64,000 bases of DNA from Cohnella sp. CFH 77786 (GCF_019400745.1 NZ_WJIB01000015.1:1-64000), one strand, 5' to 3'; shown: positions 1-11,240, numbered from the stretch's first letter. Notes: a model not told the origin generated them from the letters alone. Made by a program: numbers and translations.

Positions 1-186
1 GAGGAAGTTCTCGCCAGCATGGAGCAAGCGTCTTCCTCGGCTCGGGAGATTTCAGGCAAGGCGCAGAACGTCGCGTCCGCCACGGAACAGCAGCTCGCCC
101 TTACGGAGAACATCGCCAAAGCCTCCGAACAGCTCGCGGAAATCGTAACGGAGTTGAACGAATCGATGAATTCTTTTAAAGTATAG
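1..186 (+). CDS. Methyl-accepting chemotaxis protein, C-terminal end (partial)
   Basis: The frame is open from the first base and ends at TAG 184-186, giving the last 61 residues of a protein that begins outside the window. The stretch is a Ser/Ala/Glu-rich heptad pattern (SSAREISGKAQ, then SATEQQLALTENIAKASEQL) ending NESMNSFKV, which is the usual C-terminal coiled-coil tail of a chemotaxis receptor signalling domain. Such receptors control the CheA kinase from the membrane. No ligand-binding domain is visible here, so the signal is unknown. It converges on the CheY-like gene at 274-639, with a shared terminator hairpin between them. Confidence 0.75.
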   Translation, partial: EEVLASMEQASSSAREISGKAQNVASATEQQLALTENIAKASEQLAEIVTELNESMNSFKV

Positions 187-219
187 CCGCGCTAACTCAG
201 CTTACGTCCTTGCCCCGAC

Positions 220-259
220 AACAAGAACCGCACTCCTGCGAGGGAGTGCGGTTCTTGTT
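220..259. terminator. Bidirectional intrinsic terminator
   Basis: A 17-bp perfect inverted repeat (arms 220-236 and 243-259, six-base loop) lies between two converging genes. The arms start AACAAG and end CTTGTT, so either transcript gets a short U-containing tail. It probably ends both the chemotaxis receptor and the CheY-like gene. Confidence 0.8.
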
Positions 260-273
260 CATGCCGCGCGGCG

Positions 274-639
274 CTATCCTTCCGAGACGGCTTTATTGAC
301 GGCTTCCAGCACGCGGCTGCTCTGGAACGGCTTCACGATAAAATCTTTCGCTCCGTTCTGGATGGCTTCCAGGATCATTTGTCTCTGACCGACGGCCGAA
401 CACATGATCACCTTCGCCGCGGCATCGAACCCGCGAATCCTTTTCAGTGCCTCCACTCCTTCCATGACCGGCATCGTAATGTCCATCGTGACCAAGTCCG
501 GCCGGTACGTTTTGTATTTCTCGACGGCATCTTCTCCGTCGGATGCTTCGGTAACGACTTCATGTCCTCCCTGCGTCAGGATCTCCCTTAGCATTGCCCT
601 CAGAAACGCTGCATCGTCCACGATCATGATTCTCGCCAT
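274..639 (-). CDS. CheY-like single-domain response regulator
   Basis: This 121-residue protein is one receiver domain and nothing else. The acidic pair D8-D9, phosphoacceptor D53 (in TMDITMP), S81 and K103 (in VKPF) are all present, so it should accept phosphate, most likely from a CheA-type kinase, and act by protein contact rather than DNA binding. The ATG at 637-639 is chosen because GGGAGG lies ten bases upstream; a GTG at 661-663 would put that ribosome site inside the gene. It could be the main CheY or an accessory one; no other che genes except receptors are in the window. Confidence 0.85.
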   Translation of the reverse strand: MARIMIVDDAAFLRAMLREILTQGGHEVVTEASDGEDAVEKYKTYRPDLVTMDITMPVMEGVEALKRIRGFDAAAKVIMCSAVGQRQMILEAIQNGAKDFIVKPFQSSRVLEAVNKAVSEG

Positions 640-769
640 TCCCCGAAGTCCTCCCGTCAACACGCCACGTTCGCTCGTCCGAATTCCCTTACATTACCAT
701 ACCATTGTAAGGGCTTCGACTGAACAAATGCTGAACGGACGGCACGGCCTCGGACAAGACGCTGAAGCT

Positions 770-1894
770 TCAGACGGATGCCCTCATAGCCGACCATCGG
801 TCATACCACTCGGCGATTCCGCGTTCCGGCTGCATCCCCAGCTCTTCCTCCAGCGTCCGCTTCAATTTGGCGTATTGATTTTTGACCTCCATGGTGTTCC
901 CGATTTTGTCGTAGGATCTCATCAGGGCCAGATAACAGGCCTCCCACACGGGAAACCGTTCCTGGATGGACTGGTACAGGCGGATTGCGTCCCCCGTCAA
1001 TCCGACCCGCTCAAGCCGGGCCGCTTGATCGGAAGCGAGCTGCAGCCATTTGATCCTCAGCCGCTCCCTCTCGTTCTCCGACCACAGATACCCTTCGGCC
1101 TGCAGGTAGTCGCCCCGGTAGCCGTCCAAGAGCAGCCGATACAGTTGGCCTTCGTCCCCGAAGGCGGACGCCCGGTCTATCTCCGCCTCCCACAACTCGA
1201 TATCCAGACCGATTTCCGACAGCTCCACGCGGTAACGCCCGCCTGCATACACGATTTGGACGGGAAGCTCGGCTGCCTTCAAAGATTGCCGGATTTGATA
1301 GACGGTCGTGTGCAGATTGGCCATCGCCTTATCGATATCCAAATCCGACCAAAGCAGATCCTGGAGATGCTCCTTGGATACCGCCAGGTCTCTCGTATGA
1401 ACCAAGTAAGCAAACAATTCCTTCGCTTTCGAAGTCCTCCACGGGATATCGGCGAATTTCCCCTTCCCGTCCGCGGTCCCCAAGTCGTGCATCAGGCAAA
1501 GTACCGGCATCGGCTCCGTCTTGACGGCTTGCGGCACGGGGCGGTGTTGGCGCAATCTCTCGAGCGTGATCTCGAGCCGCCCTGCCCGCACCGGTTTGAC
1601 CAAGTAATCGGCGGCCGCGATATCGAATGCCTTGACGGCGTATTGGTCGTAGGCCGTCACGAATACGACCGCTAGCCCCGGATCGCGGGTTTGCAGCCGG
1701 GCAGCCAATTCCAGGCCGTTCATGCCCGGCATGTCGATGTCGACGAAAGCCGCGTCCACTCCCTGCCCGAGCTCCGGAACCAAGGCATCGAGCGGGTTCT
1801 GGCAGGCTGCGGCGATCTCCGCACCCAGACGTTTCAACATACGGACCATGCTCTCCAGCGCGAGCGGCTCGTCATCGACGACGATCACCTTCAT
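770..1894 (-). CDS. Response regulator with winged-helix and BTAD-type domains
   Basis: A 374-residue DNA-binding response regulator. Residues 1-120 are a receiver (D7-D8, phosphoacceptor D52 in VDIDMP, T80, K100 in LVKP). About 130-225 fits a winged-helix trans_reg_C domain (SKAKELFAYLVH, then WSDLDIDKAMANLHTTVYQIRQ). About 235-374 fits a BTAD helical-repeat domain as in SARP-type regulators (LLLDGYRGDYL, ERLRIKWLQLA, FPVWEACYLALM). Its ATG overlaps the stop of the upstream kinase gene in ATGA at 1891-1894, so the two are translationally coupled and almost surely form one two-component system. Target genes cannot be told from the sequence. Confidence 0.85.
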   Translation of the reverse strand: MKVIVVDDEPLALESMVRMLKRLGAEIAAACQNPLDALVPELGQGVDAAFVDIDMPGMNGLELAARLQTRDPGLAVVFVTAYDQYAVKAFDIAAADYLVKPVRAGRLEITLERLRQHRPVPQAVKTEPMPVLCLMHDLGTADGKGKFADIPWRTSKAKELFAYLVHTRDLAVSKEHLQDLLWSDLDIDKAMANLHTTVYQIRQSLKAAELPVQIVYAGGRYRVELSEIGLDIELWEAEIDRASAFGDEGQLYRLLLDGYRGDYLQAEGYLWSENERERLRIKWLQLASDQAARLERVGLTGDAIRLYQSIQERFPVWEACYLALMRSYDKIGNTMEVKNQYAKLKRTLEEELGMQPERGIAEWYDRWSAMRASV

Positions 1895-4800
1895 GCGGTT
1901 TCCTCCTTGCCTTGCGTGATCGGGATCCGGAAGCTGACTTCCGTCCCTTCTCCTTCCGCGCTGTCGATCGACAAGCCGGAGCCGTAAACGCTGGTAAGCC
2001 TCCGGTTGACGTTCACCAAGCCGATGCCCGAGCGGTAGGTGCCGTCGAGAATGGCGGCTTTCTTGAGCGGCGGAATTCCCACCCCGTTGTCGCGAACGGA
2101 GATCCGGACGACCCCTGCCGTCTCCACCACCTCGATATGGATCCGTCCCCCTTCGAGCCTCCCCAGCACCCCGTGGCGAAGGGCGTTCTCTACGATCGGC
2201 TGGATCGTGAGCGGCGGAAGGGAGAAGGAAACCGATTCGGCCAAGGAGGTCGTGATGTGAATCCGGGAGCCGAACCGGGCTTTCTCGATGTTCAGGTACG
2301 ATTGCACCAAACTCCACTCCTTATCGAACGGGATTTGGCGATCCAGGTTGAGCAGATCGAAGGATCCCTGCAAGTAGCTGCCGAAATCGGCGAGCAGATC
2401 GCGGGTGCGATCCGGATCGACTTCGCTCAGGCTCGCGATCGTGTTGAGCGTATTATAGAGAAAATGGGGTTTGATTTGGGCCTGGATGAGCGCCATCTCG
2501 ATGTCGAGCCGCTCCCGGATCGATTGCTTCATGCGCAGCAGGATCCGCGTCCGCGCCAGAAATTCGGATGCCTTGAACGGCTTGGTCACGTAATCGTTGG
2601 CGCCGGCGTCGAAACCGACGAGCAGGAACGCCGGCTGGCTGCGCGCCGTCAGGAACAGGACCGGAAGATCGTAGAACGAATGGCGCTCGCGGATTTTGCG
2701 GCACAGGTCGTAGCCCGACAGGTACGGCAGCATCGTCTCGAGGATGATCAAATCCCAACCGGCTTCCGTCTCGATGAGTCTCAGCGCCTCGTTCCCGTCC
2801 GTAAGCGCCGTGACATCGAGCTTCTCCTGCGCGAGGAGGTCGAACATGACGCGCAGGCAGACGGGATCGTCATCTACCACAAGCACGCGCCCAGCTTCCG
2901 GAACGGAGTGGCGCCAGATCTCTTCCTTCTCCGGGAACTCTCGGCCTGCAGCCGTTTCCGGCAGCGGCGTCCACGGGCCGGCAGCCGCCTTCTCTTCTTG
3001 GCCGGCAGGCAGCCGGAACGCCATGCGGAGCTCCGAATCCGCCTCCGTTACGCTTAATTGGCTGCCGTGCAGCCTCAGCAGCTTGCGGCTGATGTCCAGG
3101 CTGAAATCGGCCGCCTCGGCCTGCGCCCGTTCATGCGCACACCTGTCTCCGTTTCCTTGGGCAAAGACGCTGAGCTCCGCGAAGCCAGGCTGCTCGGCTT
3201 TCTCCGCCGTGACGACGACCGCCCCGCGGGCCCCCCATTTGACCGCGTAATGGAACAAATGGAACAGAACCTGCATGAGCCGGTGCTCGTCCGCCATGAC
3301 CGGGGGAAAAGCCGGGTCCACCCGGTTGTCGAACCGGACCGCGCGGCCGTCGTTCAAATACCGCATGACGTCCGACACCCCGCCGACCAGCATGCGGATG
3401 TCGACCTGCCGGGGCTCCAGCGCCAGAACCCCTTCGTTCAGCTTGGACAAGTCCAGCATGTCGCCCACCAAATGCAATAATCGCCGGCCGGTGGCGAGCA
3501 GGAGGGATAGGCGTTCCGTATGCCGTTCCCCGAGGTTATCATCGTTCAGCATCGTTTGCGCGATGTTGATCATTCCGTGCAACGGAAGGCGAAGCTCGTG
3601 GGAGGCCGTGGCGAGAAAGTCGTTTTTCAGCCGGTCGGCGACGATCAGCCGTTTGGATAACGACTCCACCTCCCGTACTTCGCTGAAAAACCGTTTGGCA
3701 ATAACGAACGCCATGTTGACCACGAAGACGATTTTCTCGACCGGAGGGAATCCGCGCATGGAGACGAACCCCAGATAATAAAGCCCTTGAAAGAGGCCTA
3801 CGTATACGATGCAGCAAACCGCGATCAGCGAGTAAAGCGAATCCGTGGTTCTCGCGAGGAACTCTTTGACCAGAATGTAGACGATCACGCCGACGAGAAG
3901 CATGTCGAACCCATAGAGGTACAACTCGAATTCGGAGAAGAAGGAAACCTCGGTGAACGAATCGATCGCGAGGAAAACGACCGAACCGGCAGCGGCTGTC
4001 TTCATCATCCAAGGCCGGGCGTGCTGGGGATACATCCACCGGATGAACCCGAGCAGACAAGTGAACAGAACGGACGAGGGGAGCAGCTGCAGCTTGGTTT
4101 GCGTCTGGTATCCCAAATCCGGAAACATCCAAAATAGCAGCCTTTCGTTATGAGTCAGCCAGAACAGGAGAGACATCCAGAAAAACAGACTGAAATACAG
4201 GAGCTCGCGTCGCTTTCTTTGGAAGAAATAGAGCATGAGGAAAAACAGTCCGCTGATGAGGAACAAGCCCATCAAGACGGCATTCTGACCGACCTGAAGC
4301 AGGTTTCTTCGCTCCACGGCCTCATGCGTTCCGAAAACGATCTGTTGGAAAAGGCCTCCCTTGCGGGCATACTCGAAGTTGGCCGCCTGCAGCACCAATT
4401 CGACTCGGTCGCCTTTCGCCGTAAACGCGGCCGAGTAAGGCATGACCTCCGGAGTTGTCTCCGCGCGCGAGGTACCGGGGCGGCCGCTGCCGCCGACTCT
4501 CTGCCCGTTCGCGAACAAAGCGTTTGCCGTGCGGATAATCGAGGTTTGGACGGCGTAATTCCGTTCGTCCCCTTTTCCGTTTTCCGGCAGCCGGATTTCA
4601 AGCCGGTAGGTCCCGTAGCCGAACGGGGAGCCGAAGATGCCGTCCCAAGACCCGGGAACCCGGATCATTCGCTTCTCCCGTTCCGGAAACGTTTCCCCCG
4701 GCCGGATCAGCTTGCCCGGATAGAACGCCCATTCGCCTGTGAGCGAGATGACTCCATTCGACTCGGGATCCCAGCCTCTCAAATCCAGAATTCCGTCCAC

Positions 4801-4914
4801 GGCTTTCGGATCGGATGCATGCGCCGTCATTCCCCAAGCGACCCGCAGCGCGATCAGCCCGAGGAACGCCGCGGCTACCGCTATCAGCTTCCACTTCATT
4901 TCCGTCCATCGCAT
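1891..4914 (-). CDS. Large hybrid sensor histidine kinase (DISM sensor, 7TM, HisKA, receiver, LytS-type kinase)
   Basis: A protein of about 1007 residues. In order: an N-terminal membrane segment (about 8-28), an outside beta-sandwich domain of 7TMR-DISM type (about 40-200, GEWAFYPGKL), seven membrane helices (about 210-410), a HisKA helix with H439 in ASHELRLPLHG, a GHKL-like domain that has lost its N and G boxes (FHLFHYAVKW where NLxxNAxKF is expected), a receiver whose phosphoacceptor position is E726 (IILETMLP), and a C-terminal LytS-type kinase that looks intact (H817 in QIKPHFLYN, then PIVENALRHG and VRDNGVGIP). So only the last kinase should be catalytic. It overlaps the response regulator gene by four bases. 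The start is uncertain: ATG 4912-4914 is used because GGAGACGGAGAG lies upstream; an ATG at 4975-4977 is also in frame. Confidence 0.85.
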   Translation of the reverse strand: MRWTEMKWKLIAVAAAFLGLIALRVAWGMTAHASDPKAVDGILDLRGWDPESNGVISLTGEWAFYPGKLIRPGETFPEREKRMIRVPGSWDGIFGSPFGYGTYRLEIRLPENGKGDERNYAVQTSIIRTANALFANGQRVGGSGRPGTSRAETTPEVMPYSAAFTAKGDRVELVLQAANFEYARKGGLFQQIVFGTHEAVERRNLLQVGQNAVLMGLFLISGLFFLMLYFFQRKRRELLYFSLFFWMSLLFWLTHNERLLFWMFPDLGYQTQTKLQLLPSSVLFTCLLGFIRWMYPQHARPWMMKTAAAGSVVFLAIDSFTEVSFFSEFELYLYGFDMLLVGVIVYILVKEFLARTTDSLYSLIAVCCIVYVGLFQGLYYLGFVSMRGFPPVEKIVFVVNMAFVIAKRFFSEVREVESLSKRLIVADRLKNDFLATASHELRLPLHGMINIAQTMLNDDNLGERHTERLSLLLATGRRLLHLVGDMLDLSKLNEGVLALEPRQVDIRMLVGGVSDVMRYLNDGRAVRFDNRVDPAFPPVMADEHRLMQVLFHLFHYAVKWGARGAVVVTAEKAEQPGFAELSVFAQGNGDRCAHERAQAEAADFSLDISRKLLRLHGSQLSVTEADSELRMAFRLPAGQEEKAAAGPWTPLPETAAGREFPEKEEIWRHSVPEAGRVLVVDDDPVCLRVMFDLLAQEKLDVTALTDGNEALRLIETEAGWDLIILETMLPYLSGYDLCRKIRERHSFYDLPVLFLTARSQPAFLLVGFDAGANDYVTKPFKASEFLARTRILLRMKQSIRERLDIEMALIQAQIKPHFLYNTLNTIASLSEVDPDRTRDLLADFGSYLQGSFDLLNLDRQIPFDKEWSLVQSYLNIEKARFGSRIHITTSLAESVSFSLPPLTIQPIVENALRHGVLGRLEGGRIHIEVVETAGVVRISVRDNGVGIPPLKKAAILDGTYRSGIGLVNVNRRLTSVYGSGLSIDSAEGEGTEVSFRIPITQGKEETA

Positions 4915-5035
4915 GGCCGTATCCGCTCTCCGTCTCCGACATCTTTCCCAGAATGGCTCCCGCGATCGCAGGGCCATTCCTTTATTTTACCTTTTCCATT
5001 CGACATTTTTCGAGGTAACCCTTTTATTGCCGAAA

Positions 5036-5077
5036 CAAAAAAAGGACTTTGCCGAGGTTCCCCCTGGCAAAGTCCTT
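5036..5077 (-). terminator. Intrinsic terminator after groEL
   Basis: Twelve-bp arms at 5042-5053 and 5066-5077 (AAGGACTTTGCC and its complement) are followed on the minus strand by a run of Ts and TTTG. It lies 36 bases past the groEL stop codon. Confidence 0.92.
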
Positions 5078-5112
5078 GGAGCGGGAGGCGCGGATCGCGC
5101 CGCCTGCGGGTC

Positions 5113-6798
<1,686 letters not shown>

Positions 6799-6819
6799 TT
6801 ATGTGCTCGGCCGAATCGA

Positions 6820-7104
6820 TCAGCCGACGATTGCGTGGATGTCGCTTTCTTTCATAATCAAGTACTCTTTGCCTTCGTACTTGATTTCCGTTCCCGCATA
6901 CTTGGAGAACAGAACGCGGTCGCCTTCTTTGACTTCAAGCGCGATGCGCTGTCCGTCTTTGTTCACCGTTCCGCTTCCTACCGCCACGACTTTGCCTTCT
7001 TGCGGCTTCTCTTTTGCCGTGTCCGGCAGAACGATGCCGCTAGCCGTCTTCTCTTCCTTGGCGATCGCTTCGACCAGTACGCGGTCTCCCAAAGGTCTGA
7101 TCAT
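6820..7104 (-). CDS. groES: Co-chaperonin GroES (Hsp10)
   Basis: A 94-residue GroES with the typical start [14 protein letters not shown] and the mobile-loop region [13 protein letters not shown] that docks on GroEL. It caps the GroEL ring. The ATG at 7102-7104 follows GGAGG by about eight bases; upstream in-frame codons have no ribosome site. It is the first gene of the operon, with the CIRCE operator and a sigma-A promoter directly upstream. Confidence 0.98.
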   Translation of the reverse strand: MIRPLGDRVLVEAIAKEEKTASGIVLPDTAKEKPQEGKVVAVGSGTVNKDGQRIALEVKEGDRVLFSKYAGTEIKYEGKEYLIMKESDIHAIVG

Positions 7105-7151
7105 GAAAATAGCCTCCTTCTGAATCAAGTAAAGGGATTGTTTTTGGATTG

Positions 7152-7178
7152 TTAGCACTCGATCGATTCAAGTGCTAA
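7152..7178. promoter_or_regulatory. CIRCE operator (HrcA binding site)
   Basis: The minus strand reads TTAGCACTT, nine bases, GAGTGCTAA. The consensus is TTAGCACTC-N9-GAGTGCTAA, so only one arm base differs. It lies between the promoter and groES, as in other Firmicutes, and should bind the heat-inactivated repressor HrcA. Confidence 0.95.
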
Positions 7179-7190
7179 TAACCATTTCTT

Positions 7191-7219
7191 ATGATACTGA
7201 TTTTGTTTCCGGTTTTCAA
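7191..7219 (-). promoter_or_regulatory. Sigma-A promoter of groES-groEL
   Basis: On the minus strand TTGAAA (7214-7219), a 17-base spacer and TATCAT (7191-7196). The start point would fall a few bases before the CIRCE element, so HrcA binding would block initiation. Confidence 0.8.
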
Positions 7220-7231
7220 GCCCCCGAAGGC

Positions 7232-7268
7232 AAAAAAAAGAAAAGGACCCGCATCTGCTGCGGGTCCT
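7232..7268 (-). terminator. Intrinsic terminator of the chemotaxis receptor gene
   Basis: Ten-bp arms at 7244-7253 and 7259-7268 (AGGACCCGCA), then CTTTTCTTTTTTTT on the minus strand. It lies between the receptor stop at 7317 and the groES promoter, so it also insulates groESL. Confidence 0.9.
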
Positions 7269-7316
7269 GCTCCGAGCGGCATATGTAGAAGGTTTGCCCA
7301 ATCGGGAGGCATCCAT

Positions 7317-8582
7317 TCACGTCTTGAAGTTTCCGACCAGGCCTTTGAGACGGGTGGCCATGCTGTACAGATTATCGGCGGTTTTCGCCATCTCTTCGGT
7401 CGAAGACAACTGCTGCTCCGTCATGGCCGACACTTGCTCCGTGAAGGAAGCCGTTTCCTCGGTAATGCGGGCGATATCCTGAATCGATTGGACGACGGAG
7501 GCGCTGCCCGCTGTCATCTGCTCGACGGAAGCGGCAACCTCGAGGAAGCTCCCGCTCAAGCGCGACACGCTGCCGACGATTTCCCGGAACGTCTCTTCCG
7601 CGTTCTTCATGCCCGCGACGGTCGTGAACACTTGGCCGGCGCTTTGCTCGAACATCGTCGCTGCCTTCTCGATATCGCCGGACATCGCTTCCAGCGTATC
7701 CCCGATCTGAACGGCGGATTGCTGCGTCTGGTCGGCGAGCTTCCGGATTTCCCCGGCGACGACGGCGAAGCCCCGTCCGTGTTCGCCGGCGCGGGCGGCC
7801 TCGATCGCCGCGTTGAGAGCGAGCAGGTTCGTCTGGTTGGATACCTCCGAGATGTATCCGATGACTTCGCGCACTTGCTCGGACTTGTGGCTCAAACCGC
7901 GTACCGTCTCTTGCAACGACCGGAACGCGATTTCGACCTGCGCGATTTCCTCCGAATTGGCCCGGAGCAGTTCGGAGCCTTCTTCCGCGCGGACGCGCGT
8001 CGTCTGCGCGGCGTCGGAGACGCCGGTCGTCGTGGCGGCGATCTGATTCAAGCCGTCCTGCGTTTCCTGCATCACGGCGGTGATTTCCTGGGATTGCGCC
8101 ACCTGCGTCTCGGAGCCGGAAGCCACTTTTTCGACCGCTTTGGCGACTTCGCTGCTCACCCGCGCGTTCTCGTCGGCACCTTGCTTCAATTGTATGGAAG
8201 CCGCGGCAAGCTCCGCCGTACTCTCGCGCAGCTCTTTCATCATTTTCTGCAAGCCGTCCAGCAGGCTGTTGGCCGCATTCGCCAATTCGCCGACCTCGTC
8301 GGACGAACGGACGTGGATCCTGCGCGTCAAGTCGCCGCCGGAAGAAGCGATATTCTTCAAAGCCGAGGTCACATGGCCTACCGAGTCCGTGATGTTGCGG
8401 CCGATGGATAGGAAAATGAAAGCGGACATGCCGATCAAGATGGCGAAAATGACGGCTGTTTCGATGAAAACGGTCGTTTCGTCCTTCAGATGCGGAAACA
8501 GCAGGATCATCGCCAAGATCAATAAAACGACGTTGACTCCGAATCCGATCAAAAATTTCTGACGCAGTGACAGATTGCGCAT
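7317..8582 (-). CDS. Methyl-accepting chemotaxis protein with almost no outside domain
   Basis: A 421-residue receptor. Two membrane helices (about 10-30 and 38-60) are joined by only about ten residues ([10 protein letters not shown]), so there is no real extracellular sensor. A HAMP domain follows (about 62-115), then the signalling domain with the conserved hairpin tip ([20 protein letters not shown]). It probably signals to CheA/CheW from a membrane or cytoplasmic cue. The ATG at 8580-8582 follows GGGAGGAG. It has its own terminator. Confidence 0.92.
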   Translation of the reverse strand: MRNLSLRQKFLIGFGVNVVLLILAMILLFPHLKDETTVFIETAVIFAILIGMSAFIFLSIGRNITDSVGHVTSALKNIASSGGDLTRRIHVRSSDEVGELANAANSLLDGLQKMMKELRESTAELAAASIQLKQGADENARVSSEVAKAVEKVASGSETQVAQSQEITAVMQETQDGLNQIAATTTGVSDAAQTTRVRAEEGSELLRANSEEIAQVEIAFRSLQETVRGLSHKSEQVREVIGYISEVSNQTNLLALNAAIEAARAGEHGRGFAVVAGEIRKLADQTQQSAVQIGDTLEAMSGDIEKAATMFEQSAGQVFTTVAGMKNAEETFREIVGSVSRLSGSFLEVAASVEQMTAGSASVVQSIQDIARITEETASFTEQVSAMTEQQLSSTEEMAKTADNLYSMATRLKGLVGNFKT

Positions 8583-8713
8583 CTTTCGTCTCCTCCCGGA
8601 ATAAGGACCCTATGTAAGCCTTTTCGAAACCAAGTGTACCATAATTTCTCCCGCCCGAATATCGAAAAATGACGGATGCTGGACGGAGGCCGCGAATATC
8701 GGCGCATATCAAG

Positions 8714-8816
8714 TCCCCCAAAAGTGACGCAAAGCTCTGAAGCTTATTCCGACAGTTCCGGGGTCCCCGAGTCAGGAATCGGAATGTGCTTCAAAAGCTG
8801 CCTTCACTTTTTGGGG
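8714..8816. repeat. Head-to-head pair of a ~55-bp palindromic element
   Basis: Two diverged copies of the element also found at 25597-25651 and 25943-25998. Copy A (8714-8768, minus orientation) carries GTGACGCAAAGC and GCTTATTCCGA; copy B (8760-8816, plus orientation) carries ATCGGAATGTGCTT and TTCACTTTTTGGGG. They share the 9-bp GGGGTCCCC at 8760-8768. The pair fills most of the gap between the chemotaxis receptor start and the tatC stop, and could fold as a long hairpin at the end of the tatC transcript. The rest of this gap (8583-8713, 8817-8860) shows nothing I can name. Confidence 0.7.
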
Positions 8817-8860
8817 CAACATCAGGCCTCCGGTGACCCAATCGGCCAGCTTTGCCGCTG

Positions 8861-9646
8861 TCAATCGTCCTCCAGGTCCAATGCCGCTTCCCTTGCCATT
8901 CGGGCGGCGATCCTCTTGCGGTAGGCCGCCATGGACAGCATGACGCTGAATTCGTACAGCACGATCAGCGGAACGGCGACGAGCATGTCCGAGATGACGT
9001 CGGGAGGCGTGATCGTCACCCCGATGACGCACATGACGAACCACGCCAGACGCCGCATTTTCCGCAGGATTTGCGGATTGAGAATGCCGATCCGCGTGAG
9101 GAACATGATGACGAGCGGCAGCTCGAACAGGAGCGAGATCGGAATCAGCAGATTGAACAGGAACGAGAAATATTGGGACAGCCCGTACGTCTGCTTCAGG
9201 CCCATATTCACCGTCACTCTTTCGGTAAAATAATAGGCCATCGGAAACACGACGAAGTAGGCAAACGATAAGCCGATCAGGAACATCGCGAGCGCGCCGG
9301 GGATGTATCGGAGCGTCGCCCGCTGCTCCCTTTTTCCAAGGGCGGGCTTGACGAAGGCCCATAATTGGTAGAAGGCGAAAGGAATCGCGACGACCAAGGA
9401 GATCAAAAACGCGAACTTCATGTAGAGGCTGATCGCGTCCCACGGGGAAAACGCGTTAAGCTCCAGGTTGTCTGCGGGAGCGGCGGCAACCAGGTAGTCG
9501 AACAGCGGCTCCGCGCCGAACAAACCGCCGACCATGCCGGCTGCGAACACGATAAGCGAGTACACGACTCGCCTGCGCAGCTCGCCGATATGCTCCCATA
9601 CCGACATGCCGTCGTCTTCGGGGACGGAATCGGGTCGTTGCACCAT
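8861..9646 (-). CDS. tatC: Twin-arginine translocase subunit TatC
   Basis: A 261-residue membrane protein with the TatC pattern of six helices and the N-terminal signature WEHIGELRRRVV, which takes part in recognising twin-arginine signal peptides. It works with TatA to export folded proteins across the membrane. The start at 9644-9646 follows AGGAGG by five bases. In Bacillus subtilis tatAY and tatCY are adjacent; here tatA lies 1.6 kb upstream beyond a repeat array and has its own terminator, so tatC probably has a separate promoter that I could not identify. Confidence 0.97.
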   Translation of the reverse strand: MVQRPDSVPEDDGMSVWEHIGELRRRVVYSLIVFAAGMVGGLFGAEPLFDYLVAAAPADNLELNAFSPWDAISLYMKFAFLISLVVAIPFAFYQLWAFVKPALGKREQRATLRYIPGALAMFLIGLSFAYFVVFPMAYYFTERVTVNMGLKQTYGLSQYFSFLFNLLIPISLLFELPLVIMFLTRIGILNPQILRKMRRLAWFVMCVIGVTITPPDVISDMLVAVPLIVLYEFSVMLSMAAYRKRIAARMAREAALDLEDD

Positions 9647-9746
9647 GGGGACCTCCTGAAAATGTTCATTTTACGTGAGGCATTGGCGGATCTCATCTGG
9701 AGTAGCGAGAGGGGCGGAACCGGCCTCCCGGCGTAAACCACCGCAA

Positions 9747-10266
9747 CGTCGCTCAGCGCGCACGTTAAGCCGGTCTCGCAGGCTTAAACTCCGCCATCCG
9801 TCGCTCAGCGCGCATGTTAAGCCGGTCTCGCCGCCTTAAACTCCGCTATCCGTCGCTTATCGCGCACGTTAAGCCGGTCTCGCAGGCTTAAACCACCGCA
9901 ACCGTCGCTCAGCGCGCACGTTAAGCCGGTCTCGCAGGCTTAAACCACCGCAACCGTCGCTCAGCGCGCACGCTAAGCCGGTCTCGCAGGCTTAAACCAC
10001 CGCAACCGTCGCTCAGCGCGCACGTTAAGCCGGTCTCGCAGGCTTAAACCACCGCAACCGTCGCTCATCGCGCACGTTCAGCCGGTCTCGCAGGCTTAAA
10101 CTACCGCAACCATCGCTCAGCGCGCACGTTAAGCCGGTCTCGCAGGCTTAAACTCCGCCATCCGTCGCTCAGCGCGCACGTTAAGCCGGTCTCGCAGGCT
10201 TAAACCACCGCAACCGTCGCTCATCGCGCACGTTAAGCCGGTCTCGCTTGCGTCAACCCCGCCTGC
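9747..10266. repeat. Tandem array, ten copies of a 52-bp unit (array 1)
   Basis: Units start at 9747, 9799, 9851, 9903, 9955, 10007, 10059, 10111, 10163 and 10215, exactly 52 bases apart; a degenerate half copy precedes them (9715-9746). Each unit contains TTAAGCC and GGCTTAA around a nine-base loop, so every unit can form a small hairpin, plus GCGCGC. There are no variable spacers, so it is not CRISPR. It shares period and core (CGGTCT, GC, GCTTAA) with array 2 at 22995-23410. Confidence 0.9.
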
Positions 10267-11240
10267 GGATGCAGGGTAGGTAGACGGGGTCATTAACGAA
10301 GATGGGATAGGACGAGCAGCGGAATACCGTCCGTTCTCGCCTGCCTCCTCCAACGAGCGTTCAACCAAGTTGAACAGTAAACCGTCCATTTCGAACAGAT
10401 TAACGTTTTTGGAGATCATTCAGATAAACGATTTCATATCCAATCTGAATCACGAAGAAAACGCCTGGCGGTGTCTTGACCGGCATCCGCCATGTAAAGG
10501 GTACCGAATTAAGTTCTGCAAAGTCATGAATTCCTAGAAATGTCTTAACGATAGGGTACCGTTGTTGGGATACCATCCGGTTATCGCAGTTTCTCGAAAT
10601 CGCATGCCGGATTCGCCCGGCCGGTCAACTTTAGAGGGAAAACCTCCCTCTAATTCCGATCATTTCGCGGATTCGGGATATTTAGAGGGAAAACCTCCCA
10701 CTAATATCGTTGAAAAACTTCAACTGAGGGGATATAGCCGGAATTAGAGGGAGGTTTTCCTTCTAATTCATGCGCGTGTGGCCATTAGGCAGAAATAGAG
10801 GGCAGTTTTCCCTTTAATCCCCTTGAATGCGCGACAGCCGACCCATCTGAGGAGGCACCACCCAGGTCGAGGCGTGTGGCCATTAGGCAGAAATAGAGGG
10901 CAGTTTTCCCTTTAATCCCCTTGAATGCGCGACAGCCGACCCATCTGAGGAGGCACCACCCAGATCGAGACCTGCCGAAATCAGATGCCGGGACTGAGTG
11001 GGGATGCAAAAATAATTTCACGCCGATCTTGTCCATCTTCTCATCCAAAGGACAGATAGTAGTCAGAAATAAAGACTCCGGAAGTACTACAGTGTTCATA
11101 ACACGGAAGACACAACCTATAAATCACGAAATCCGCTCCGCAAGATGAAAAGAACATCAACGGGAGCGCGAGTCCCGTAAACGGCTACCTTCTTGCTTCC
11201 CCAATACCACTCGTTGGAAACTTATAATACCTATCATGCG
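10267..11240. other. Gene-free stretch between array 1 and tatA
   Basis: I see no credible gene here: short open frames lack ribosome sites and run into repeats. It holds the palindromic repeats and the 98-bp duplication listed at 10627-10971. The parts 10267-10626 and 10972-11240 show nothing I can name. Confidence 0.6.
10627..10971. repeat. Palindromic TTAGAGGG repeats and a 98-bp tandem duplication
   Basis: Five imperfect palindromes of the form TTAGAGGGAAAACCTCCC.. occur: about 10630-10654, 10680-10703, 10744-10768 (reverse sense), 10795-10818 and 10893-10916. The last two are inside a 98-bp direct duplication (10774-10871 and 10872-10969, nearly identical). Small palindromes like this often act as terminators or structured 3' ends, but their role here is unknown. 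Confidence 0.75.

Noticed and set aside
9747-10266. Possible CRISPR array
   Set aside because: The 52-bp units are repeats from end to end, with no unique spacers, and no cas genes are in the window. The same holds for 22995-23410 and 40590-40889.
10129-10419. 96-codon open frame on the minus strand
   Set aside because: It ends inside tandem array 1 and has no recognisable domain or ribosome site.
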